Below, one piece after another: positions 52,338 through 62,684 of a DNA stretch of 64,000 nucleotides. The DNA is taken from NCBI GenBank assembly GCA_963971405.1, contig OZ020489.1, positions 12,152,001 to 12,216,000 on the forward strand, read 5' to 3'. The notes below the pieces were generated by a model. The model ran no database searches, had not been told where the DNA came from, and worked only from the letters and a program-made list of their open reading frames with translations. The position numbers were made by a program, and so were the translations under genes. The DNA comes from Psococerastis gibbosa. Taxonomy: Eukaryota > Arthropoda > Insecta > Psocodea > Psocidae. How positions within the stretch are numbered: position 1 is the first letter of the stretch; the number at the start of each line of letters is the position of its first letter.

Positions 52338-54124
52338 ATTGAGCAATTGCTCCTGCGTGTTCATCGGTGTAAATGTAGCTAAAAAAAATTCATTCGACAA
52401 GAATAAGAAAAATAGCTATTTACTTATTTTATTTTTTTTAAAGGTTTTAAAAAGATATTGGTGTCTTAATTTTGCTTATTTTGGCTCATTTTATTGTACT
52501 TAACATTGAGCAATTGCTCCTGCGTGTTCATCGGTGTAAATATAGCTTAAAAAAATTCATACGGCAAGAATACGAAAAATAGCTAATTACTTATTTTATT
52601 TTTTTTAAAGGTTTTAAATAGATATAGGTGTCTTAATTTTGCTTATTTTGGCTCATTGTATTGTATCTAACATTAGGCAATTGCTCCAGCGTGTTCATCG
52701 GTGTAAATGTAGCTACAAAAAATTCATTCGACAAGAATTCGAAAAATAGCTATATACTTATTTTTTTTTTTTAAAGGTCTTGATATGATATGAGTGTCTT
52801 AATTTTGCTTATTTTGGCTCATTGTATTGTACTTAACATTGAGCAATTGCTCCTGCGTGTTCATCGGTGTAAATGTAGCTAAAAAAAATTCATTCGACAA
52901 GAATAAGAAAAATAGCTATTTACTTATTTTATTTTTTTTAAAGGTTTTAAAAAGATATTGGTGTCTTAATTTTGCTTATTTTGGCTCATTGTATTGTACT
53001 TAACATTGAGCAATTGCTCCTGCGTGTTCATCGGTGTAAATGTAGCTAAAAAAAATTCATTCGACAAGAATAAGAAAAATAGCTATTTACTTATTTTATT
53101 TTTTTTAAAGGTTTTAAAAAGATATAGGTGTCTTAATTTTGCTTATTTTGGCTCACTGTACTGTATCTAACATTAGGCAATTGCTCCAGCGTGTTCATCG
53201 GTGTAAATGTAGCTACAAAAAATTCATTCGACAAGAATACGAAAAATAGCTATATACTTATTTTTTTTTTTAAAGGTCTTGATATGATATGAGTGTCTTA
53301 ATTTTGCTTATTTTGGCTCACTGTATTGTACTTAACATTGAGCAATTGCTCCTGCGTGTTCATCGGTGTAAATGTAGCTAAAAAAAATTCATTCGACAAG
53401 AATAAGAAAAATAGCTATTTACTTATTTTATTTTTTTTAAAGGTTTTAAAAAGATATTGGTGTCTTAATTTTGCTTATTTTGGCTCATTGTATTGTACTT
53501 AACATTGAGCAATTGCTCCTGCGTGTTCATCGGTGTAAATGTAGCTAAAAAAAATTCATTCGACAAGAATAAGAAAAATAGCTATTTACTTATTTTATTT
53601 TTTTTAAAGGTTTTAAAAAGATATAGGTGTCTTAATTTTGCTTATTTTGGCTCACTGTACTGTATCTAACATTAGGCAATTGCTCCAGCGTGTTCATCGG
53701 TGTAAATGTAGCTACAAAAAATTCATTCGACAAGAATACGAAAAATAGCTATATACTTATTTTTTTTTTTAAAGGTCTTGATATGATATGAGTGTCTTAA
53801 TTTTGCTTATTTTGGCTCAATGTATTGTACTTAACATTGAGCAATTGCTCCTGCGTGTTCATCGGTGTAAATGTAGCTAAAAAAAATTCATTCGACAAGA
53901 ATTAGAAAAATAGCTATTTGCTTATTTTATTTTTTTTAAAGGTTTTAAAAAGATATAGGTGTCTTAATTTTGCTTATTTTGGCTCATTGTATTGTACATA
54001 ACACTGAGCAATTGTTCCTGCGTGTTCATCGGCGTAAATGTGGCTAAAAAAAATTCATTCGACAAGAATAAGAAAAATAGCTATTTACTTATTTTTTTTT
54101 AAAGGTTTTAAAAAGATATAGGTG

Positions 54125-54212
54125 TCTTTATTTTGCTTATTTTGGCTCAATGTATTGTACTTAACATTTCTTTATTTTGCTTATTTTGGCTCAATGTATT
54201 GTACTTAACATT
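54125..54212 (+). repeat. 44-bp tandem microduplication within one monomer
   Basis: The 44 bases 54125-54168 (starting TCTTTATTTTGC and ending TTAACATT) are immediately repeated as 54169-54212. The result is a D' monomer lengthened at its right end, the only such partial duplication I noticed in the array. Confidence 0.95.
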
Positions 54213-54542
54213 GAGCAATTGCTCCTTCGTGTTCATCGGTGTAAATGAAGCTTAAAAAAATTCATACGGCAAGAATACGAAAAATAGCTAATTACTTATT
54301 TTATTTTTTTTTAAAGGTTTTAAAAAGATATAGGTGTCTTAATTTTGCTTATTTTGGCTCACTGTACTGTATCTAACATTAGGCAATTGCTCCAGCGTGT
54401 TCATCGGTGTAAATGTAGCTACAAAAAATTCATTCGACAAGAATACGAAAAATAGCTATATACTTATTTTTTTTTTTAAAGGTCTTGATATGATATGAGT
54501 GTCTTAATTTTGCTTATTTTGGCTCAATGTATTGTACTTAAC

Positions 54543-54709
54543 ATTGAGCAATTGCTCCTTCGTGTTCATCGGTGTAAATGTAGCTTAAAAAAATTCATAC
54601 GGCAAGAATACGAAAAATAGCTAATTACTTATTTTATTTTTTTTAAAGGTTTTAAAAAGATATAGGTGTCTTAATTTTGCTTATTTTGGCTCATTGTATT
54701 GTATCTAAC
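54543..54709 (+). repeat. Hybrid monomer, F left / B right
   Basis: CTCCTTCG of class F is followed by AATGTAGCTTAAA of class B. It joins a D'-F-C-F start to an E-A(TATAGG)-D-F segment, so it marks the seam between two modules. Confidence 0.85.
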
Positions 54710-57700
54710 ATTAGGCAATTGCTCCAGCGTGTTCATCGGTGTAAATGTAGCTACAAAAAATTCATTCGACAAGAATTCGAAAAATAGCTATATACTTATT
54801 TTTTTTTTTTAAAGGTCTTGATATGATATGAGTGTCTTAATTTTGCTTATTTTGGCTCATTGTATTGTACTTAACATTGAGCAATTGCTCCTGCGTGTTC
54901 ATCGGTGTAAATGTAGCTAAAAAAAATTCATTCGACAAGAATAAGAAAAATAGCTATTTACTTATTTTATTTTTTTTATAGGTTTTAAAAAGATATAGGT
55001 GTCTTAATTTTGCTAATTTTGGCTCATTGTATTGTACTTAACATTGAGCAATTGTTCCTGCGTGTTCATCGGTGTAAATGTGGCTAAAAAAAATTCATTC
55101 GACAAGAATAAGAAAAATAGCTATTTACTTATTTTATTTTTTTTAAAGGTTTTAAAAAGATATAGGTGCCTTTATTTTGCTTATTTTGGCTCAATGTATT
55201 GTACTTAACATTGAGCAATTGCTCCTTCGTGTTCATCGGTGTAAATGAAGCTTAAAAAAATTCATACGGCAAGAATACGAAAAATAGCTAATTACTTATT
55301 TTTTTTTTTTTAAAGGTTTTAAAAAGATATAGGTGTCTTAATTTTGCTTATTTTGGCTCACTGTACTGTATCTAACATTAGGCAATTGCTCCAGCGTGTT
55401 CATCGGTGTAAATGTAGCTACAAAAAATTCATTCGACAAGAATACGAAAAATAGCTATATACTTATTTTTTTTTTTAAAGGTCTTGATATCATATGAGTG
55501 TCTTAATTTTGCTTATTTTGGCTCATTGTATTGTACTTAACATTGAGCAATTGCTCCTGCGTGTTCATCGGTGTAAATGTAGCTGAAAAAAATTCATTCG
55601 ACAAGAATAAGAAAAATAGCTATTTACTTATTTTATTTTTTTTTAAAGGTTTTAAAAAGATATAGGTGTCTTAATTTTGCTTATTTTGGCTCACTGTACT
55701 GTATCTAACATTAGGCAATTGCTCCAGCGTGTTCATCGGTGTAAATGTAGCTACAAAAAATTCATTCGACAAGAATACGAAAAATAGCTATATACTTATT
55801 TTTTTTTTTAAAGGACTTGATATCATATGAGTGTCTTAATTTTGCTTATTTTGGCTCATTGTATTGCACTTAACATTGAGCAATTGTTCCTGCGTGTTCA
55901 TCGGTGTAAATGTGGCTAAAAAAAATTCATTCGACAAGAATAAGAAAAATAGCTAATTACTTATTTTATTTTTTTTAAAGGTTTTAAAAAGATATAGGTG
56001 TCTTAATTTTGCTTATTTTGGCTCATTGTATTGTATCTAACATTAGGCAATTGCTCCAGCGTGTTCATCGGTGTAAATGTAGCTACAAAAAATTCATTCG
56101 ACAAGAATTCGAAAAATAGCTATATACTTATTTTTTTTTTTAAAGGTCTTGATATGATATGAGTGTCTTAATTTTGCTTATTTTGGCTCATTGTATTGTA
56201 CTTAACATTGAGCAATTGCTCCTGCGTGTTCATCGGTGTAAATGTAGCTAAAAAAAATTCATTCGACAAGAATAAGAAAAATAGCTATTTACTTATTTTA
56301 TTTTTTTTAAAGGTTTTAAAAAGATATTGGTGTCTTAATTTTGCTTATTTTGGCTCATTGTATTGTACTTAACATTGAGCAATTGCTCCTGCGTGTTCAT
56401 CGGTGTAAATATAGCTTAAAAAAATTCATACGGCAAGAATACGAAAAATAGCTAATTACTTATTTTATTTTTTTTAAAGGTTTTAAAAAGATATAGGTGT
56501 CTTAATTTTGCTTATTTTGGCTCATTGTATTGTATCTAACATTAGGCAATTGCTCCAGCGTGTTCATCGGTGTAAATGTAGCTACAAAAAAGTCATTCGA
56601 CAAGAATTCGAAAAATAGCTATATACTTATTTTTTTTTAAAGGTCTTGATATGATATGAGTGTCTTAATTTTGCTTATTTTGGCTCATTGTATTGTACTT
56701 AACATTGAGCAATTGCTCCTGCGTGTTCATCGGTGTAAATGTAGCTAAAAAAAATTCATTCGACAAGAATAAGAAAAATAGCTATTTACTTATTTTATTT
56801 TTTTTAAAGGTTTTAAAAAGATATTGGTGTCTTAATTTTGCTTATTTTGGCTCATTGTATTGTACTTAACATTGAGCAATTGCTCCTGCGTGTTCATCGG
56901 TGTAAATATAGCTTAAAAAAATTCATACGGCAAGAATACGAAAAATAGCTAATTACTTATTTTATTTTTTTTAAAGGTTTTAAAAAGATATAGGTGTCTT
57001 AATTTTGCTTATTTTGGCTCATTGTATTGTATCTAACATTAGGCAATTGCTCCAGCGTGTTCATCGGTGTAAATGTAGCTACAAAAAATTCATTCGACAA
57101 GAATTCGAAAAATAGCTATATACTTATTTTTTTTTTTAAAGGTCTTGATATGATATGAGTGTCTTAATTTTGCTTATTTTGGCTCATTGTATTGTACTTA
57201 ACATTGAGCAATTGCTCCTGCGTGTTCATCGGTGTAAATGTAGCTAAAAAAAATTCATTCGACAAGAATAAGAAAAATAGCTATTTACTTATTTTATTTT
57301 TTTTAAAGGTTTTAAAAAGATATTGGTGTCTTAATTTTGCTTATTTTGGCTCATTGTATTGTACTTAACATTGAGCAATTGCTCCTGCGTGTTCATCGGT
57401 GTAAATGTAGCTAAAAAAAATTCATTCGACAAGAATAAGAAAAATAGCTATTTACTTATTTTATTTTTTTTTAAGGTTTTAAAAAGATATAGGTGTCTTA
57501 ATTTTGCTTATTTTGGCTCACTGTACTGTATCTAACATTAGGCAATTGCTCCAGCGTGTTCATCGGTGTAAATGTAGCTACAAAAAATTCATTCGACAAG
57601 AATACGAAAAATAGCTATATACTTATTTTTTTTTTTAAAGGTCTTGATATGATATGAGTGTCTTAATTTTGCTTATTTTGGCTCACTGTATTGTACTTAA

Positions 57701-58367
57701 CATTGAGCAATTGCTCCTGCGTGTTCATCGGTGTAAATGTAGCTAAAAAAAATTCATTCGTCAAGAATAAGAAAAATAGCTATTTACTTATTTTATTTTT
57801 TTTAAAGGTTTTAAAAACATATTGGTGTCTTAATTTTGCTTATTTCGGCTCATTGTATTGTACTTAACATTGAGCAATTGCTCCTGCGTGTTCATCGGTG
57901 TAAATGTAGCTAAAAAAAATTCATTCGACAAGAATAAGAAAAATAGCTATTTACTTATTTTATTTTTTTTAAAGGTTTTAAAAAGATATAGGTGTCTTAA
58001 TTTTGCTTATTTTGGCTCACTGTACTGTATCTAACATTAGGCAATTGCTCCAGCGTGTTCATCGGTGTAAATGTAGCTACAAAAAATTCATTCGACAAGA
58101 ATACGAAAAATAGCTATATACTTATTTTTTTTTTTAAAGGTCTTGATATGATATGAGTGTCTTAATTTTGCTTATTTTGGCTCACTGTATTGTACTTAAC
58201 ATTGAGCAATTGCTCCTGCGTGTTCATCGGTGTAAATGTAGCTAAAAAAAATTCATTCGACAAGAATAAGAAAAATAGCTATTTGCTTATTTTATTTTTT
58301 TTAAAGGTTTTAAAAAGATATAGGTGTCTTAATTTTGCTTATTTTGGCTCATTGTATTGTACATAAC

Positions 58368-60194
58368 ACTGAGCAATTGTTCCTGCGTGTTCATCGGCGT
58401 AAATGTGGCTAAAAAAAATTCATTCGACAAGAATAAGAAAAATAGCTATTTACTTATTTTTTTTTAAAGGTTTTAAAAAGATATAGGTGTCTTTATTTTG
58501 CTTATTTTGGCTCAATGTATTGTACTTAACATTGAGCAATTGCTCCTTCGTGTTCATCGGTGTAAATGAAGCTTAAAAAAATTCATACGGCAAGAATACG
58601 AAAAATAGCTAATTACTTATTTTATTTTTTTTTAAAGGTTTTAAAAAGATATAGGTGTCTTAATTTTGCTTATTTTGGCTCACTGTACTGTATCTAACAT
58701 TAGGCAATTGCTCCAGCGTGTTCATCGGTGTAAATGTAGCTACAAAAAATTCATTCGACAAGAATACGAAAAATAGCTATATACTTATTTTTTTTTTTAA
58801 AGGTCTTGATATGATATGAGTGTCTTAATTTTGCTTATTTTGGCTCAATGTATTGTACTTAACATTGAGCAATTGCTCCTTCGTGTTCATCGGTGTAAAT
58901 GAAGCTTAAAAAAATTCATACGGCAAGAATACGAAAAATAGCTAATTACTTATTTTATTTTTTTTTAAAGGTTTTAAAAAGATATAGGTGTCTTAATTTT
59001 GCTTATTTTGGCTCATTGTATTGTATCTAACATTAGGCAATTGCTCCAGCGTGTTCATCGGTGTAAATGTAGCTACAAAAAATTCATTCGACAAGAATTC
59101 GAAAAATAGCTATATACTTATTTTTTTTTTTAAAGGTCTTGATATGATATGAGTGTCTTAATTTTGCTTATTTTGGCTCATTGTATTGTACTTAACATTG
59201 AGCAATTGCTCCTGCGTGTTCATCGGTGTAAATGTAGCTAAAAAAAATTCATTCGACAAGAATAAGAAAAATAGCTATTTACTTATTTTATTTTTTTTAA
59301 AGGTTTTAAAAAGATATTGGTGTCTTAATTTTGCTTATTTTGGCTCATTGTATTGCACTTAACATTGAGCAATTGCTCCTGCGTGTTCATCGGTGTAAAT
59401 GTAGCTACAAAAAATTCATTCGACAAGAATACGAAAAATAGCTATATACTTATTTTTTTTTTTAAAGGTCTTGATATGATATGAGTGTCTTAATTTTGCT
59501 TATTTTGGCTCACTGTATTGTACTTAACATTGAGCAATTGCTCCTGCGTGTTCATCGGTGTAAATGTAGCTAAAAAAAATTCATTCGTCAAGAATAAGAA
59601 AAATAGCTATTTACTTATTTTATTTTTTTTAAAGGTTTTAAAAACATATTGGTGTCTTAATTTTGCTTATTTTGGCTCATTGTATTGTACTTAACATTGA
59701 GCAATTGCTCCTGCGTGTTCATCGGTGTAAATGTAGCTAAAAAAAATTCATTCGACAAGGATAAGAAAAATAGCTATTTACTTATTTTATTTTTTTTAAA
59801 GGTTTTAAAAAGATATAGGTGTCTTAATTTTGCTTATTTTGGCTCACTGTACTGTATCTAACATTAGGCAATTGCTCCAGCGTGTTCATCGGTGTAAATG
59901 TAGCTACAAAAAATTCATTCGACAAGAATACGAAAAATAGCTATATACTTATTTTTTTTTTTAAAGGTCTTGATATGATATGAGTGTCTTAATTTTGCTT
60001 ATTTTGGCTCACTGTATTGTACTTAACATTGAGCAATTGCTCCTGCGTGTTCATCGGTGTAAATGTAGCTAAAAAAAATTCATTCGACAAGAATAAGAAA
60101 AATAGCTATTTGCTTATTTTATTTTTTTTAAAGGTTTTAAAAAGATATAGGTGTCTTAATTTTGCTTATTTTGGCTCATTGTATTGTACATAAC
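58368..60194 (+). repeat. D'-marked HOR copy, 11 monomers (1827 bp)
   Basis: Order D'-F-C-F-E-A-h-A*-A-C-A, where h (59364-59528) is a fusion of the left part of an A monomer and the right part of a C monomer. It is one monomer shorter than the next unit, and h sits exactly where that unit has A-C. Confidence 0.88.
59364..59528 (+). repeat. Hybrid monomer h, A left / C right
   Basis: CTCCTGCG of class A is followed by CTACAAAAAATTC, CTATATAC and GATATGATATGAG of class C. The unit at 60195 has separate A and C monomers here; this copy has the fusion and is one monomer shorter. Its left junction is GCACTTAAC, a change also seen near 55867. Confidence 0.92.
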
Positions 60195-62188
60195 ACTGAG
60201 CAATTGTTCCTGCGTGTTCATCGGCGTAAATGTGGCTAAAAAAAATTCATTCGACAAGAATAAGAAAAATAGCTATTTACTTATTTTTTTTTAAAGGTTT
60301 TAAAAAGATATAGGTGTCTTTATTTTGCTTATTTTGGCTCAATGTATTGTACTTAACATTGAGCAATTGCTCCTTCGTGTTCATCGGTGTAAATGAAGCT
60401 TAAAAAAATTCATACGGCAAGAATACGAAAAATAGCTAATTACTTATTTTATTTTTTTTTAAAGGTTTTAAAAAGATATAGGTGTCTTAATTTTGCTTAT
60501 TTTGGCTCACTGTACTGTATCTAACATTAGGCAATTGCTCCAGCGTGTTCATCGGTGTAAATGTAGCTACAAAAAATTCATTCGACAAGAATACGAAAAA
60601 TAGCTATATACTTATTTTTTTTTTTAAAGGTCTTGATATGATATGAGTGTCTTAATTTTGCTTATTTTGGCTCAATGTATTGTACTTAACATTGAGCAAT
60701 TGCTCCTTCGTGTTCATCGGTGTAAATGAAGCTTAAAAAAATTCATACGGCAAGAATACGAAAAATAGCTAATTACTTATTTTATTTTTTTTTAAAGGTT
60801 TTAAAAAGATATAGGTGTCTTAATTTTGCTTATTTTGGCTCATTGTATTGTATCTAACATTAGGCAATTGCTCCAGCGTGTTCATCGGTGTAAATGTAGC
60901 TACAAAAAATTCATTCGACAAGAATTCGAAAAATAGCTATATACTTATTTTTTTTTTTAAAGGTCTTGATATGATATGAGTGTCTTAATTTTGCTTATTT
61001 TGGCTCATTGTATTGTACTTAACATTGAGCAATTGCTCCTGCGTGTTCATCGGTGTAAATGTAGCTAAAAAAAATTCATTCGACAAGAATAAGAAAAATA
61101 GCTATTTACTTATTTTATTTTTTTTAAAGGTTTTAAAAAGATATTGGTGTCTTAATTTTGCTTATTTTGGCTCATTGTATTGTACTTAACATTGAGCAAT
61201 TGCTCCTGCGTGTTCATCGGTGTAAATGTAGCTAAAAAAAATTCATTCGACAAGAATAAGAAAAATAGCTATTTACTTATTTTATTTTTTTTAAAGGTTT
61301 TAAAAAGATATAGGTGTCTTAATTTTGCTTATTTTGGCTCACTGTACTGTATCTAACATTAGGCAATTGCTCCAGCGTGTTCATCGGTGTAAATGTAGCT
61401 ACAAAAAATTCATTCGACAAGAATACGAAAAATAGCTATATACTTATTTTTTTTTTTAAAGGTCTTGATATGATATGAGTGTCTTAATTTTGCTTATTTT
61501 GGCTCACTGTATTGTACTTAACATTGAGCAATTGCTCCTGCGTGTTCATCGGTGTAAATGTAGCTAAAAAAAATTCATTCGTCAAGAATAAGAAAAATAG
61601 CTATTTACTTATTTTATTTTTTTTAAAGGTTTTAAAAACATATTGGTGTCTTAATTTTGCTTATTTTGGCTCATTGTATTGTACTTAACATTGAGCAATT
61701 GCTCCTGCGTGTTCATCGGTGTAAATGTAGCTAAAAAAAATTCATTCGACAAGAATAAGAAAAATAGCTATTTACTTATTTTATTTTTTTTAAAGGTTTT
61801 AAAAAGATATAGGTGTCTTAATTTTGCTTATTTTGGCTCACTGTACTGTATCTAACATTAGGCAATTGCTCCAGCGTGTTCATCGGTGTAAATGTAGCTA
61901 CAAAAAATTCATTCGACAAGAATACGAAAAATAGCTATATACTTATTTTTTTTTTTAAAGGTCTTGATATGATATGAGTGTCTTAATTTTGCTTATTTTG
62001 GCTCACTGTATTGTACTTAACATTGAGCAATTGCTCCTGCGTGTTCATCGGTGTAAATGTAGCTAAAAAAAATTCATTCGACAAGAATAAGAAAAATAGC
62101 TATTTGCTTATTTTATTTTTTTTAAAGGTTTTAAAAAGATATAGGTGTCTTAATTTTGCTTATTTTGGCTCATTGTATTGTACATAAC
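60195..62188 (+). repeat. D'-marked HOR copy, 12 monomers (1994 bp)
   Basis: Order D'-F-C-F-E-A-A-C-A*-A-C-A. It agrees with the 11-mer to its left at nearly every diagnostic position, which points to recent duplication. The single difference in monomer count is explained by the A/C fusion in the left copy. Confidence 0.88.
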
Positions 62189-62351
62189 ACTGAGCAATTG
62201 TTCCTGCGTGTTCATCGGCGTAAATGTGGCTAAAAAAAATTCATTCGACAAGAATAAGAAAAATAGCTATTTACTTATTTTTTTTTAAAGGTTTTAAAAA
62301 GATATAGGTGTCTTTATTTTGCTTATTTTGGCTCAATGTATTGTACTTAAC
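62189..62351 (+). repeat. Reference monomer, marked class D' (163 bp)
   Basis: D' is a D monomer with ACACTGAG for ACATTGAG and CATCGGCGTAAATG for CATCGGTGTAAATG, plus a short T-tract. The fully derived form also has GTACATAAC at its left junction. Copies start at 11959, 14955, 18948 (without the GTACATAAC change), then 23586, 26410, 28568, 41037, 44194, 54003, 58368, 60195 and 62189 (with it). It is the best landmark for HOR boundaries. Confidence 0.88.
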
Positions 62352-62519
62352 ATTGAGCAATTGCTCCTTCGTGTTCATCGGTGTAAATGAAGCTTAAAAA
62401 AATTCATACGGCAAGAATACGAAAAATAGCTAATTACTTATTTTATTTTTTTTTAAAGGTTTTAAAAAGATATAGGTGTCTTAATTTTGCTTATTTTGGC
62501 TCACTGTACTGTATCTAAC
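62352..62519 (+). repeat. Reference monomer, class F (168 bp)
   Basis: Class F has CTCCTTCGTG (others CTCCTGCGTG or CTCCAGCGTG), AATGAAGCTTAAA (an AAGCTT site), ATACGGCAAG and CTAATTAC, usually with a nine-T tract. Its right half matches class B, so F looks like a sister or derivative of B. It usually follows D or D', and also follows C in F-C runs. Confidence 0.9.
62367..62383 (+). other. Degenerate CENP-B-box-like 17-mer in class F (weak)
   Basis: The 17-mer CTTCGTGTTCATCGGTG in class F matches 7 of the 9 essential positions of the mammalian CENP-B box core (NTTCGNNNNANNCGGGN); the central A and the last G of CGGG do not match. Other classes have CTGCG or CAGCG here and match 6. Seven of nine may be chance, and CENP-B itself is not universal, so this is only a candidate site. 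Confidence 0.2.
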
Positions 62520-62684
62520 ATTAGGCAATTGCTCCAGCGTGTTCATCGGTGTAAATGTAGCTACAAAAAATTCATTCGACAAGAATACGAAAAATAGCTA
62601 TATACTTATTTTTTTTTTTAAAGGTCTTGATATGATATGAGTGTCTTAATTTTGCTTATTTTGGCTCAATGTATTGTACTTAAC
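62520..62684 (+). repeat. Reference monomer, class C (165 bp)
   Basis: Class C has ATTAGGCAATTGCTCCAGCG, GTAGCTACAAAAAATTC, AAGAATACG, CTATATAC, an uninterrupted T-tract and GGTCTTGATATGATATGAG. It is the most divergent class and heads most small groups. Its left junction is usually CACTGTACTGTATCTAAC instead of the ATTGTACTTAAC of other classes. Confidence 0.9.

Larger units (their letters stand above)
44194..54002 (+). repeat. Long HOR segment, related copies offset by ~4.5 kb
   Basis: Starts with D' and, after F-C-F-C, contains a class Q copy preceded by TTTTCGCTC (instead of TTTTGGCTC) with AAGAGAAATAG inside. The same two rare changes recur about 4487 bp later, at 49488. Each is followed by D-B-E, then an A copy whose T-tract ends TTTATAGG (45689 and about 50175), then D-F-C-Q runs with GATATCATATG, D-B-E, and repeated E-A-b trimers. 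In the second copy a 2-bp deletion (CACTACTG for CACTGTACTG) lies at about 48998-49000. The A(gc)-D'-F-C stretch that should precede 49.1 kb is missing, so the next D' is only at 54003. Confidence 0.8.
54003..58367 (+). repeat. D'-marked HOR copy, 26 monomers (4365 bp)
   Basis: The order reads D'-F-C-F/B-E-A-D-F-C-Q-C-D-E-A-b-E-A-b-E-A-A-C-A*-A-C-A. Without a 44-bp internal duplication near its left end, mean monomer length is 166.2 bp. A* is an A copy with ATTCGTCAAG and AAAAACATATTGG, first seen here at about 57.7 kb and then in the units to the right. Confidence 0.8.

Noticed and set aside
23586..62351. D' monomers as the true start of each HOR
   Set aside because: D' is only a convenient landmark; a tandem HOR has no natural start, and D' is absent from long stretches (28.7-41.0 and 44.4-54.0 kb).
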